A DNA stretch of 64,000 bases from assembly GCF_028372415.1 (NCBI RefSeq), contig NC_092876.1:62086385-62150384 (forward strand). The letters are read 5' to 3'. Origin of the DNA: Notamacropus eugenii (lineage: Eukaryota > Chordata > Mammalia > Diprotodontia > Macropodidae). The translations under genes were made by a program, and so were the position numbers. The notes beneath the pieces are model-generated. The model worked only from the letters and a program-made list of their open reading frames with translations, made no database searches and was not told where the DNA came from. Below are positions 1 to 10,059 of the stretch, piece by piece. Within the stretch, counting starts at the first letter, position 1. Every line of letters begins with the position of its first letter.

Positions 1-536
1 ACTGGAGAAGGCCCAGGATACAGTGGGGGACCTTGGCCTTTTTAAGCTAAGGCTTTTAGCAGGTCTCAGTTTGAGTGAGGCAAAGCATATTCAGTGATTA
101 AGGCTAGGTAAGAAATGAGGCAAAGAATGTACTCTTTAATATAGTTCCCTCACCCCCAAAATCAAACCCTCAGGGTTTCTGGTCAAAAAGAAATAATTCC
201 TATTTACATTCACTCTGAGTTAGTTTAAAAAAACATAGCTATGAAAAAGTGAGTAGTTTGGGGGGAAATATGGGAAGAAGTCAAGAAAGACAGTGGTAAC
301 GGAGCTGCTATATCAGGGCAGGCTGCAGGGAGGAAGTCTGAGCTGATCCTTGAAAGAGGCAGAATTGAGAGGAGGGAGAAGCTGGGAGGACAAAGGCTGG
401 GAGGCAGGAACAAGTTCTGGGTGCTGGGGAACCCAAAAGCAGGTCTGTGCAGACTGGCTTCCTCCATAGCAGTGCCCATTGGGAGGTAATTCCCCTCCCT
501 TATCTCCTCTCAGCTTGTCCCCCCAATCTATTTCAG
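1..536 (+). other. Elastase intron, 3' part
   Basis: Intron sequence before the first elastase exon in the window. It ends in a pyrimidine-rich tract and an AG acceptor at 535-536. No repeat or other feature was recognised in it. Confidence 0.7.
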
Positions 537-673
537 GAATGACATTGCCCTGGTCAAGCTCTCTCGAAGTGCCCAGCTTAATGACAAAGTCCAGGTGGCC
601 TGCCTCCCTCCAGCTGGTGCCATCCCACCCAATGAAGAACCCTGCTACATCAGCGGCTGGGGTCGACTCTACA
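537..673 (+). CDS. CELA3B: Elastase exon with catalytic Asp (probably exon 5)
   Basis: Acceptor AG at 535-536 and donor GT at 674-675. One base completes a Gly codon, then 45 codons, then one base of a Thr codon. The catalytic Asp (position 102 in chymotrypsin numbering) is 541-543. The exon ends in the GWGRLY motif. Confidence 0.93.
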
Positions 674-3600
674 GTATGGCTGGGCTCTGGGGGAGGGTAG
701 ACATGAGGTGGGGGAGGGAAGACAGGGGACCTGGGTGGGAGGAGGGCCCAGCAAAGCTGCCAAGAGGCAGGGGAGAGCTGCACTGGGGTAGAGGGGCGAA
801 TCACAATAATATTAACAATAATAATAATATTGAACATTGATATAGCACTCTATAGCAAAGTTTTTTACGTATCATATGATCTTAGCAACAACCCTGGGAA
901 GTAGATACTATTATTTATCCCCATTTTGCAGATGAGGAAACTGAGGTAGAGTATCTAAAGGACTATCACAGGGTAAAGGAATTTGATTTATAAGATCATC
1001 ACTTTAGAGTCAGAAAGGGTCTCAGAGGCCAATCCGCCTCATTTTACCAGGGAAGAAATTGAGGCACACGGAGAGATTAATTGATTTTCCCAGGGTCATA
1101 CAGCTAATAAGTTTCTGAGGCAAGATTTGAACCTTGGTGTCCCTGGTCCATTCTCTAAAGACACGAACTATTAGACTTGAGAGCAGAAGTTCATATTTGA
1201 GTTACTCCCCCAGTCTTGACTTTTGAGCTCTCAAACTCTCAGTTTTGGGGGTTGGTCTGGGTTGGAATCTAGGACTTCTCTGTTTTCTTTTCTTATTTCT
1301 CTGTCTTGGTCTCTCTCTCCTCTCTCCTCTCCTATCTCTGTCTCTCTTTCCTACCTCTTCCCCTCTCTTCTGTCTCTGTCTCTTCTTCTGTCCTGTCTCT
1401 ATCTTCCTCTTTTCCTCCTCTTCTTTCTCTGTCTCTCTTTTCTGTCTCTGTCTCTCTCTGTCTCTCTGATTCCCCCAGACACACCTAACCACCTTTCTCT
1501 CCCACCCCCACCCCCCTACAGCTGGTGGACCCCTTCCTGATAAACTTCAGCAGGCTTTGCTCCCCGTGGTAGACTATGCACACTGTAGTAAGTGGGATTG
1601 GTGGGGCTTCACCGTGAAAACCACCATGGTGTGCGCTGGAGGGGATATTCAATCCGGCTGCAATGTAAGTGCTGAGCCTCTGGGGGAGGGACCCTCTTCC
1701 TGCTGGCTCTGGGTGGTACCCAAGCCCCTTGGAGAGGGAGAAGAGTGGGGAGCTTTGAATAAGAGGATAGCTCTGCTTGGAGATCCCCCCTCCTCAGTCC
1801 ACTGGACTAACCTTCCTAGAGGTCTGCCCAACCCATGGCCCCTGACTTAGGGCAGATGAAGTCACCAGTGCTGGACCTCAAATCTCATCCAGCAACATGC
1901 CTGCCCCATATCTCTACCATGTTCCCTTGACACATGAAGAGAAGGATCCACCCCAGGCTGGGATGAGGGAGGTGACAGTTCCAGTTGCTTTCTGTCTTTC
2001 CTTGTAGGGCAGACAGCTGGTATCCTAGAAAGCGCACTGGGCTTGGAGTCCAACAATCTGGGTTTGCTTCAAAGAGCTCCCATTTACTACCTGGGATGCC
2101 TTGGGTAAACTGTCTAAGGCCTCTGGACCACACTTGCCTCATCCAAAAAAATGAGAGTCATGTGCTCTCTTTATATACTGTCCTCTAATTAGACCCTATC
2201 TGGGATACTGTTTCAGTTCTAAGAATCACTCCTTCCCAGGGACACTGACAAGCTAGAATCCTTCAAGAAGAGACAACAGAGAGGGGAGCAGAGGCCATGC
2301 CATGTCAGTGAAAGAAACTGGGGCCATTTGACCAGAAGAGAAAGGGAGGGGACACGTCAGCTAATTTCAAAGATGTAAGAGGCAACATGGAGCAGAGGGA
2401 TTAGATTTATTCCACTTGTTCCCAGAAGAAAGAATTAATAATAAATTCAGAATTTAATTTATCTAAATGAAATAACCCAATTATTTAATTTAATAATAAA
2501 TTTAGAGAACTTAATCATAAATTTAGAACTAGAACTAGGACCTCATCTAAGATGGCCCCTTCATTTTAGAGATGAAGAGCCAGAGGGCTGTAGAGGTTAA
2601 GTGTCTTGCCTCAGGTCATATAGGCAGTAAACATCAGCCAGTCAACCAGTAATTAGGAAGTGCCTACTAGGTGCTAGTCACTGTGCCAAGTTCTGGGGAT
2701 ACAAAGACAGACAAAAACCAAAAACAACCAAAACCCAAGAAATTGCTAACAGAATATCAGAGGTCCTCTGACTCTTTCCATTCACTTAATCATGATGAAC
2801 AGTGATTGGTAGTCACTGAGGGGCACACAGAGAGAAGGACAAACTTTGTCATAGGTTGACAAATAGAATGGTCTAAAGGCCTTAAAAAGGGGAGAGTTCT
2901 CCATCACTGGAAGTTTTCAAATGGAGATTGGTCAGCATCTGGCAGGTTCATCTTAGAGGGGATTCCTTTTCTTTCTCACTTTGAGAATCCTTCCAGTTTG
3001 GAGATTCTGTGAAGAAATCACTGATCCAAGATTTAGGACTGTGATGCAGGGACCCCCAGCCTTCCTGCTCCTCCCTCTAGACTCTTTGCCTCCTATCACT
3101 CACACAGATAAGTCTGGAGAATATTCCATTGCTTCTTACAACCCAAAGGTGGCAAGGTTTGGGGCTGGGACATCTCCAGAAGCTCAGAGGTTACAGCCCT
3201 AACAGCACAAGGATGGAACTAGCCTGCCATCCCAGCTTCTCCCTGTCTGATCACCCCCACTGCACTGTGACTATTTCAGGGTGACTCTGGAGGACCCCTC
3301 AACTGCCCAGCTGGTGATGGCACATGGCAGGTCGATGGTGTTACCAGTTTCGTTTCTTCTCTTGGCTGTAACACCAAAAAGAAGCCCACCGTGTTCACCC
3401 GAGTCTCAGCCTTCATTGACTGGATAGAAAAGGTAGGACTTGAGGGGAGGGGATAATTAGCCAAGGCCCAGGTCCTGTGCAGAGGCTGGGGTGGAAGGAG
3501 AGGGGAGAGAGAAGACACTTTACTAGGATAACAGAACCTTAGAGTCTGAAAGCAATGTTATGTTATGGAAAAAGTCTGGCTAATGGAAAGACTTCAGTTT

Positions 3601-5360
3601 TGGGCCTGGTGAAGTAAGTTAATTCTCAGATGCTCATCAGTCAGTCAGTAAGCATTTATTAAGCTCCTACTAGGTGCCAAGCACTGTGCTAAGGACAGGA
3701 AAAACAAAGAAAGGGCCCAAAACAGCCCCTGGTTTCAGGAGTTCACTTTCTAATGAGGGAGACAACCTAGACCCCACTATGTATAAACAAGATATAGACA
3801 GCTTGAATTGAAGAGAATTAATAGAAGGAAAGCACACACCTTAAGGGGGAGCAGGAAAGGCTTCCTGTAGAAGATTTAGCTGGGACTTGAGTAGGGAGGT
3901 GGAGATGAGGAGAGAGGGCATTTCAGGCACGGGGCACAGCCATTTCAAATACGCAGTCAGGAGATGGAGGCTCTTGAATGAGGAATAACGGAGAGACTTG
4001 TTTCACTGGATGGAAGAGTATATGGTAGAGGCTGGGCTGAGGTATAAGGTGGTAGAAGACTGAAAAAAGTAAGAGGGGGCTATGTTATAAAAGGTTAGAC
4101 CACCCAGTTAGCTGTAGAATAGTGAATTTCTTGCTCTTAACAACCCTTGAAGCTACAGAAGGGCTGTGATCTGAAAATACTTACACGGGGGAAATTACTT
4201 ATTCAAACACTGAAATAATTATAGCCAGCATTTCTATAGTACTTCACGTAGATTATCTTGTCTGATCTTCCCAACAGCCCTGGGAGGTAGGTGCTTTTAT
4301 CAGGCCCATTTTACAGAGAAAGAAACTGAGGCTAAGGAAGACTAGGTGACTTGCCCCCTGTCACACCGCTTAGCAAGTGTCTAAGGCAGGATTGGAGCAG
4401 TGGTCTTCCTGACTCCAGGTCCCACACTCTAGCCACAGGGCCACCTAAGCCCTTGACAAAGACTGTCTCATTGTATCCTCACAACAATCCTATGAGGAAG
4501 ATACAGTAACGCTTATCCGAATCATTGTGTGGGTGAGAAAACTGGAGCTCCCAGAAATGAAGTCTTTTGCTTCTGGTCACTCTGCTGGTTAGAGTCAGAG
4601 TGGGGACATAGCCCTGCTCTCTCCTGACTCCACATTCTGTGCTCTAACCACTGTACTGCCTGGTTACTGTATCCCAAGAAATAACACACACTGAAGTTGG
4701 TTCAAAAAGGCCTTTATGTAAATTCCTGCATACTAGCTCGATGATACATCACCATGGGAATATTTGGGGGAAAAACTACATTGGAATGGATTTTAATTTT
4801 CAGTCGGATGCATTTATGTTTTATTTAGTCAAATTTTAGGGTCTCAGAACCTCTTATCAGTTTTAACAGTTTCTGGAGATCCTAATGAGCTTTGGTTTAT
4901 GAGGATTATACCTACCAATATTTACCATATTAGGAATGAACATCTTAATACTATTATGAAAGTAGTTTTGATCTTGTGGACCTGCTAGAAGGCTCTTTGG
5001 GGATCCCCAGACCCTACTTTGATAACCACTGTTAGAAGTAGTAGGTAGCCGTTGAAGGCTCTTAAGCAGAGGAAGGAGAAGGCAAACTGCTCCTCAATAC
5101 TTTGGCGGGGGGTGCGTGGGCGGGGAATGTAAGACTGGCTGGAAGACTGGGCTGACCCAGAAGATAACAACAGTTCAACACTGTCAAAAGAGGCCTGTAT
5201 TTAGTTAACTTGGGCCACTTAGTACCTATATGAGTCTTTCCCTTCTCTGGGCCTCATTTCCTTCCTGTAAAATGGGGGGAACGGTTGGAAGAGATGGTCT
5301 CTAAGGTGCTTTCCCTCTCTAAATCAAACGCTCTCTTTACAGATCATAGCAGAAAATTAG
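537..5360 (+). CDS. CELA3B: Chymotrypsin-like elastase 3, last four coding exons (partial gene)
   Basis: Pancreatic S1-family serine protease, secreted as a zymogen and activated by trypsin; the family hydrolyses proteins after small aliphatic residues. Four spliced exons (537-673, 1522-1664, 3280-3432, 5343-5360) encode about 149 residues, the C-terminal 55% of a ~270-residue enzyme. Visible: the catalytic Asp in [14 protein letters not shown], the GWGRLY block, [15 protein letters not shown], the WDWWG block, MVCAGGD, the catalytic Ser in [12 protein letters not shown], and the C-terminal [17 protein letters not shown] helix. All introns are GT-AG and exon phases join without a break. The signal peptide, activation peptide and catalytic His must lie left of the window. 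The protein ends IIAEN, where human CELA3 proteins end TIASH. Close match to human CELA3A/CELA3B from memory; which paralogue it corresponds to cannot be decided. No sign of disablement. Confidence 0.95.
785..1190 (-). mobile_element. Two MIR-like CORE-SINE remnants
   Basis: 785-985 and 990-1190 each carry the antisense SINE signature: gatgaggaaactgaggt near 932, and a second, more diverged copy with gaaattgaggcac near 1056 and a cagggtcatacagct motif. Both are inside the elastase intron. Confidence 0.7.
1270..1475 (+). repeat. Polypyrimidine (CT/CTGT) low-complexity tract
   Basis: About 200 bases of C/T-rich sequence built on tctctgtctctc-like units, less than 50 bases from the acceptor of the next elastase exon. 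The opposite strand is a polypurine run. It produces long spurious reading frames. Confidence 0.85.
1522..1664 (+). CDS. CELA3B: Elastase exon with LPDKLQQ and MVCAGGD blocks (probably exon 6)
   Basis: Acceptor AG at 1520-1521 follows a long C/T tract. Donor is GTAAGT at 1665-1670. Two bases plus 47 codons. It carries three cysteines of the conserved disulfide set and the residues leading into the S1 pocket (SGCN). Confidence 0.93.
2015..2165 (+). mobile_element. MIR-like SINE
   Basis: Sense orientation: gcactgggcttggagtcc near 2033, then a diverged 'acctgggatgccttgggtaa' equivalent and an A-rich 'aaaaaaatgagag' segment. Confidence 0.65.
2185..2975 (+). mobile_element. CR1/L3-type LINE fragment with nested SINE/L2
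   Basis: 2185-2430 (gatactgtttcagttct, gacaagctagaatccttc, gagggattagatttattcc) and 2830-2975 (ctccatcactggaag, agaggggattccttt) match the order of a CR1/L3 3' region. The middle is taken by a MIR (about 2520-2660) and a short L2 end (about 2640-2745). Orientation follows the consensus as remembered. Confidence 0.5.
3280..3432 (+). CDS. CELA3B: Elastase exon with catalytic Ser (probably exon 7)
   Basis: 51 whole codons between an AG at 3278-3279 and a GT at 3433-3434. It opens with GDSGGP, the Ser195 codon being TCT at 3286-3288. The substrate-binding strand reads VTSFVS. Confidence 0.93.
3635..4110 (-). mobile_element. L2 LINE 3' part, antisense
   Basis: Starts with the antisense L2 end (agtaagcatttattaag, taggtgccaagcactgtgct) and continues through the aggcttcctgtagaag and gggacttgagtagggagg blocks typical of antisense L2. 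It lies in the last elastase intron. Confidence 0.75.
4205..4660 (-). mobile_element. Two adjacent MIR-like SINEs
   Basis: 4205-4450 (cccattttacagagaaagaa, cttgccccctgtcacacc) and 4455-4660 (cattgtatcctcacaacaat, a diverged tail). Both antisense. Confidence 0.7.
4838..5030 (+). mobile_element. hAT-Charlie-like DNA transposon relic
   Basis: Ends in tttgataaccactg, close to the Charlie/MER terminal repeat ending 'gagaaccactg'. The internal 'ccaatatttaccatatta' and 'gtagttttgatcttgtgga' blocks recur in a second copy at 55.4 kb. Confidence 0.55.
5343..5360 (+). CDS. CELA3B: Elastase terminal coding exon (IIAEN, stop)
   Basis: Acceptor CAG at 5340-5342, then five codons (Ile-Ile-Ala-Glu-Asn) and TAG at 5358-5360. 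A very short last coding exon is normal for this family, and the phase (0) agrees with the preceding exon. An AATAAA 44 bases on supports this as the gene end. Confidence 0.85.
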   Translation: MIAEN

Positions 5361-5403
5361 AGAGGACCCAGGGCCGTCTGGAGGGAGCCCTTTCACCATT
5401 AGA

Positions 5404-5409
5404 AATAAA
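5404..5409 (+). terminator. Polyadenylation signal of the elastase gene
   Basis: AATAAA lies 44 bases after the stop codon, followed by a T/GT-rich stretch at about 5425-5455 that would serve as the downstream element. Predicted 3' UTR is only about 60-70 bases, typical of pancreatic protease mRNAs. Confidence 0.8.
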
Positions 5410-5489
5410 AACACCTTGGAAAGCTGGTTTTCTGTTTCTCTTTGTTATTTCTCCCCACCTTATTCCTTCTGACTGTAACAACTCCAGGC

Positions 5490-5725
5490 CACTAGATGGA
5501 TCAGTGGAAAGGACACTGAGCTTGGAGTCCAGAAGTCCTGAGTTCTAATCCAGCCTTAGACACTGATTAGCTATGTGATCCTGGGCAAGTCACTTAAATT
5601 CATCTTCCTGTTTCCTCATCTGTAAAATGAAGGTCATAGTAACACCTAGCTCCCGTGGTTGTTGTGAGGATCCAATGAGATAATATTTGTAAAGTGCTTG
5701 GCACACAGTAGGTGCTTCGTTCCCT
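5490..5725 (+). mobile_element. Near-complete MIR-like CORE-SINE
   Basis: The tRNA-derived head (actgagcttggagtcc), the tgggcaagtcacttaa block, tctgtaaaatgaagg and the 3' end (taaagtgcttggcacacagt) occur in order. It begins about 80 bases after the elastase polyadenylation signal. Confidence 0.85.
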
Positions 5726-6019
5726 TTCTCCCTTCCCTGCTTCAGCCTTTGATCTCCCTGAAGACTAGAGCCTTCCCCAGGTGACCTGGTTCCTTGGGAA
5801 TTGGTTGTGCTTCTTTTTTAGCAAATTGCCCTGGCTCCCTAAAAGTCTCCCAGCCCCAACTCTCCTGGAGGGAATCTAGGCTGCTCACTGGAACCAGAAA
5901 CCAGGCCAACTTCATAGCTATGGTTAGGACAAGGGGGATGTCTACTGAAGAGGGGGAGAAAAACTTCCTGTATATCTGATGCCACACTAGGTGCCTAGGA
6001 GGGAGCAGTGATCATTAAA
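5726..6019. other. Unassigned unique sequence
   Basis: No gene, splice pattern or repeat recognised. Short reading frames on both strands resemble nothing known. Confidence 0.4.
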
Positions 6020-6298
6020 ATAATAACAGTTAACATTTAGGTAGTGCTCACTGTGTGCCAAGCGCTGTGCTAAGCACTGTACAATTATTTTCTCATTTGA
6101 TCCTCAAAACAAGACTGGGAGGGAGGTATTATCTCCATTTTACTATTATCTCCATTTACTATTATCTCCATTTTACAGATGAGGAAACTGAGGAAAAGAG
6201 GTTCAGTAATTGTCTTAGCGCCAAACAGCTAGTAAATTTCTGAGGCTACATTTGAACTCTGGTCTTCCTGACTTCAGGTTTGGCATTCTATCCAATAT
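6020..6298 (-). mobile_element. MIR-like SINE with internal tandem triplication
   Basis: Antisense MIR (tttaggtagtgctcactgtg, gatgaggaaactgagg, ggtcttcctgacttcagg). The 'attatctccatttta' block at about 6127-6176 occurs three times in tandem, where a normal MIR has one. Confidence 0.75.
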
Positions 6299-6412
6299 TA
6301 ACAAGTATAATATATTAATTCATTCATTTATTCAGTCAACAAACATTTACCGAACAACACATACACATAAAAGATATTGTTGGGCATGTATATGTTGAAG
6401 GGTGTGTATAAA
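6298..6412 (+). repeat. Direct repeat copy A outside the left inverted arm
   Basis: Matches 9945-10055 in the same orientation: caatattaacaagtata pairs with caacattaacaggtata, caaacatttaccgaac with caaacatttattgaac, and catgtatatgttgaaggg with catagatatgttaaaggg. Part of it looks L2-like, but the match runs past any L2 end I know. Confidence 0.65.
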
Positions 6413-7172
6413 TGTATATATCTATACACACACACACATATACACATGCCCTTCAGTGCTAAGGACAAGGCCTTTTATATACATATTCACTGTCCAGTTG
6501 TTTTTCTGTCTTATTCACTCTGTGACTCCTGCCCTAAGCACTGAAGGACCCAGAAGGATGAATATGACAGAGTCTCTGCCCTCAGGGACTCAACTCACAG
6601 AATCTCAGAAATGGAAAAGACCTCAAAGGGCATCTAGACCAGCAAGTACCAGGATAAGGATCTGCCTTATAATGTACCCAATAAATTCTTATGCAGCCTC
6701 TGCTGGATGGTTTCTGCTGAAAGGAAACCTATTACCTCCCAAGGATATTACCTCCCTTCCACCTTGGGACAGTTCTAATTGTTAGTGGTGCACATCCCCA
6801 TCATGTATGCACAGGTTGTGTCCCCAGAGGAATGATTACTACTGCTCTCAAGATTCTAATGGTAACCTTGGGGAACCTATTCTCCTAGGGTTATTACTCA
6901 CAAGCCCCCACCAGTGTACTTCCCCTTAACAATCAGCCAGTATACTCACTTCTTAGTAAAGACATTTTTACTCAAATGGCATAGCAGAAACAGCATTTTA
7001 AAAGAATTTACCCTAAATATCCTCTCCTGTAACTACATGTAGAGTCTGTGGATTGGGGAAGAATGGACACCCAACTTGCATTATACTGATAGTGAGGCAC
7101 ACATTTGGGAACACACATAGCCAAGGCAGCTCACAACTTTGGAACTATAAGGCCTTGGTATCCTTTCTTTTG

Positions 7173-7368
7173 CTAGAGCAGAAATTCTAAACTTGGTGTC
7201 TGCAATTTTAAAAAATATAGTTTGATAACATATTTCAATTTAATTGGTATCCTTTGTGATATTAGGTATTTTATTTTATTTCATTCATCTAAAAAGATTA
7301 TTCTGAGACTTCATCAAACTGCCAAAGGGGTTCATGACACACAAAAAGGTTAAGAATCCTTGGTCTAG
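7173..7368 (-). mobile_element. ~195-bp miniature DNA transposon (family A)
   Basis: Terminal inverted repeats: ctagagcagaaattctaaac at the left, and ggttaagaatccttggtcta near the right end. It is part of the duplicated arm. Other copies lie at 13.6, 32.9, 40.7/46.6 and 51.5 kb. Confidence 0.7.
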
Positions 7369-7374
7369 AAGGTG

Positions 7375-7939
7375 TGACTGGGTGTGCTCTGGAAACCCCC
7401 TTGAACTCTCCTTGAATCTTCCCACTTGATCTGATGTTTGCCTGAGGCTATAATCCCCTCTACTGCCCTTTCATTATTTCTAAACCCAATTCTCTGTACA
7501 CTTAACCTAGCCTAGGGCTTCATTATCTATTACCTCCAGATTGGTTCCAACTACTTTTCACTCTTGATCCTATCTAAACCCCATTCTCTTGATTCCTAAC
7601 CTCTGACTTCTAGTCACCCCAGACTACTGGCCACTTCCATCGAGATCCTCCCTAGACCCCTCCTCCAATGACCCCAGGCTACTTGGCCAACCCTAGATCC
7701 CTTCCACAATATTTCTGTTATAAAATTCATCTCAGCCTCCATTAAGGTGCTCAGATTCAATCTGGCTCACTTGCGTTAGCAATACAAATGTTCAAATTCC
7801 ATTAAAGTCTGGCCAATATGGCAGAACTTTAATAAACATTGTTCATCTTTGACTGAAAAAAGGCTTGAGTTGAATTCATTCAGGCAGGACCCATGTGTTG
7901 CTATTTCAGGGTTCCAGAACCCCAAACCTATCCTCAACA
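7375..7939 (+). mobile_element. Solo LTR of an endogenous retrovirus, ~565 bp
   Basis: Starts TGACTGGGTG and ends CTCAACA. It holds an AATAAA near 7830 and is flanked by GGTG (7371-7374) and GGTA (7940-7943), a slightly diverged 4-bp target duplication. The matching place in the right arm (near 13600-13610) is an empty site with a single GGTG. No internal viral genes are present. A 4-bp duplication suits a class I (gamma-like) element. Confidence 0.75.
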
Positions 7940-8589
7940 GGTACACATGAAATTTGCTGCAGGGCATGATGTGGGTAATGGATGAGTTGCTCAGGATTAG
8001 CCAGTCTGGTTTCTTGCAGGGCAAAGGATCTCAGATGGATGGGTCAGTCAGATTCTAGGCTGGCTCCCCATCTATCAGATTTCCTAGGTTCCTAGGTCTG
8101 TGGTCCAGGAGTTACATTACTCTTTTATATTTGTACTTTTTACATTGCACTTTTTGGGACATGAGTAATGACCTCTGCCCTATGACTGGCAGAGGTCTCT
8201 CCTATTCTGCTCCCTCAGAGCCTCAGTCCTGAGATCTGACTTTTCCAGGCAGGTGGTGGGGAAAGTCTTTCTTCTCCTATTCAACAATTCCTCCTGGTAC
8301 AGAAGGAGATTTTCCTCAGTTTTGGACTCCACTTTCATTTACAATGATCAGCCAAGTTAAATTTCCTGGATTCCCATTGGATCTTCTGCAAATGGGTGAC
8401 TGGAGACACAATTATAATGGCAGTTTCTGCCCTGGAACAAGTTTATTGTCTCTCTTTGGCTTCATCATCTGTAACTGGGCTACTCCAACCTCTGATCCTG
8501 GCTAAGATGGTGAGAGTTTTCTATCTGAAAGGGCCTCATCTTTACATTTCAATGTCTCTGCTTGTTTCAAACTTGGGCAAATTTTTGCA

Positions 8590-8784
8590 TCCTGGGTCAT
8601 CTCCAGATAGTCATCCTGATGACTATCTGGTCACTGGATTCAGATGGCTATGGAGGAGAAGTGAGGCTGGTGACCTGCACAACCCTCCCTCACTCAAAAC
8701 AAAGTAAAGTGCAAGTCATATCATCTGAATCATTTCTCTGATGGCATGATCTTCTTCAGCAACGAAAGACGAACACAACAACCC
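8590..8784 (-). mobile_element. RTE-type marsupial SINE
   Basis: Reverse complement begins with the gttgttgtgttcgtctttcg head, then gaagaagatcatgcc, tgacttgcactttactttg and agatgacccaggatg blocks. The right arm lacks it: tttttgca there runs straight into tgcaaaaa, so the insertion is later than the duplication. Confidence 0.75.
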
Positions 8785-8847
8785 TGCAAAAAGATTGCTG
8801 AAAGTAAGAGAGAAATTCCTACCAAGTTATTAATGAATGCTTGTTGA

Positions 8848-9497
8848 CCTACTAGGTCTGTATACCAAAAAGACCATAAAAAGGGAAAAGGACTCACATG
8901 TACAAAAATATTTATAGCAGTTCTTTTTGTGGTGACCGAGAATTGGAAAATAAGGGGATGCCCCTCAATTGGGAAATGGCTGAACAAGTTGTGGTATATG
9001 AGTGTAATGGAATATTATTGTGCTCTAAGAAATGATGAGCAGGAAGATTTCAGAAAAACCTGAAAAGACTTACATGAACTGATGCTGAGTGAAGTGAGAA
9101 GAACCTGGAGAACATTGTACATAGTAACAGCAATATTTTATGAACTATGATAGCAATTCCAAAAGACTCATGATGGAAAAATGCTATCCACATTCAGAGA
9201 AAGAGTTTTGCAGTCTGCGTGCAGATCAAAGTATACTATTTTCACTTTCTTTATATTTTTGTGGTTTTCTTTGGTCTGTTTCTTCTTTCACAACATGACT
9301 AATATGGAAAGATACTTTACATGATTGCTCACATATAATCTATATGAAATTGTTTATTGTTTTAGGAGTGGGGAGGGGAGGGAAAGAGAAAGGGAGAAAA
9401 TTTTGGAACTCAACATTTTAAAAAGTGAATGTTAAAATTGTCGTTGTATGTAATTGGAAAAAATAAAATATTATTTAGAAAAAAAAGAAAAAAATAG
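8848..9497 (+). mobile_element. L1 3' end (ORF2 C-terminus and 3' UTR)
   Basis: Carries the ORF2 tail (accaaaaagaccataaaaag, atggctgaacaagttgtgg) and an AATAAAATATTATTT end with an A-rich tail. 10-bp target duplications tgcttgttga (8838-8847) and tgtttgttga (9498-9507) flank it. The right arm shows a single tcaacaagca site. Confidence 0.85.
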
Positions 9498-9699
9498 TGT
9501 TTGTTGAATTGAAGGAACTCAGGCTCACTAAATGTTTATTCAGCCTCTGCAATGTGCAGAGTGGTGTGCTGGAATGCTGAGGGAGATAGAAAGGTTAGAT
9601 AAGACTTAGGTCTCATCCACAATTGAGTCTGATGAGTACACTGAGTTCCAGTAAAATGCAATGAGTTGGAATGAGAAAGGGAGATTATAACCATCCAGG

Positions 9700-9943
9700 A
9701 AATCAGGGAAGACTTCCTGGAGGAAGGGACGTTGACCTACTTTGAAATCCTGGGCCCTCTTGGAGATCTTTTTAGTTCCCATTGATTCAGCACCCATCTC
9801 CTGCAGGTGATTCACAGATCTACATATCTATCCCTCACCTCTTTCCTGATCTCTAGTTCTGTGTCATCAACTATCTTTTGGACATTTTGAATGGGATGTC
9901 CCATAAGGAAGATCTCAAATGAGATATGTGCAAAGTAGAACTC
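9700..9943 (+). mobile_element. L2 piece inside the left inverted arm
   Basis: The reverse complement matches the L2 in the right arm (gggacatcccattcaaaatg, gacacagaactagagatcag). It stops at the arm's inner edge, whereas the right-arm L2 continues past the equivalent point. Confidence 0.75.
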
Positions 9944-9944
9944 C

Positions 9945-10055
9945 AACATTAACAGGTATAAGATATTCATTCATCAAACATTTATTGAACAAATTAAATA
10001 TTATATCTATATAATATATGTTGTGAGGCATAGATATGTTAAAGGGAATATGTAG
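9945..10055 (+). repeat. Direct repeat copy B beside the left inverted arm
   Basis: Same-orientation partner of 6298-6412. It begins exactly where the inverted arm ends, so the left arm sits between two copies of one ~110-bp sequence. Confidence 0.65.
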
Positions 10056-10059
10056 TTGT

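Larger units (their letters stand above)
6500..9943 (-). repeat. Left arm of a large inverted duplication
   Basis: Reverse-complement match of 12441-14445. Co-linear blocks: 6532-6660 with 14290-14417, 6690-7020 with 13960-14260, 7173-7368 with 13610-13800, 7944-8075 with 13455-13600, 8075-8590 with 12975-13450, and 9498-9943 with 12441-12890. Identity by eye is about 80-88%. The left arm is longer because of three later insertions (LTR, SINE, L1). Confidence 0.92.

Noticed and set aside
225-837. Minus-strand frames of 84 and 174 codons opposite the first elastase exon
   Set aside because: They are antisense of a real exon and its introns, with Pro/Ser-rich composition and no domain.
1202-1540. 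Long frames (Arg/Glu-rich on minus, Leu/Ser-rich on plus)
   Set aside because: Products of the CT/GA low-complexity tract.
7776-8024. Minus-strand 82-codon frame
   Set aside because: It crosses the boundary between an LTR and the duplicated arm, so it cannot be an old gene.
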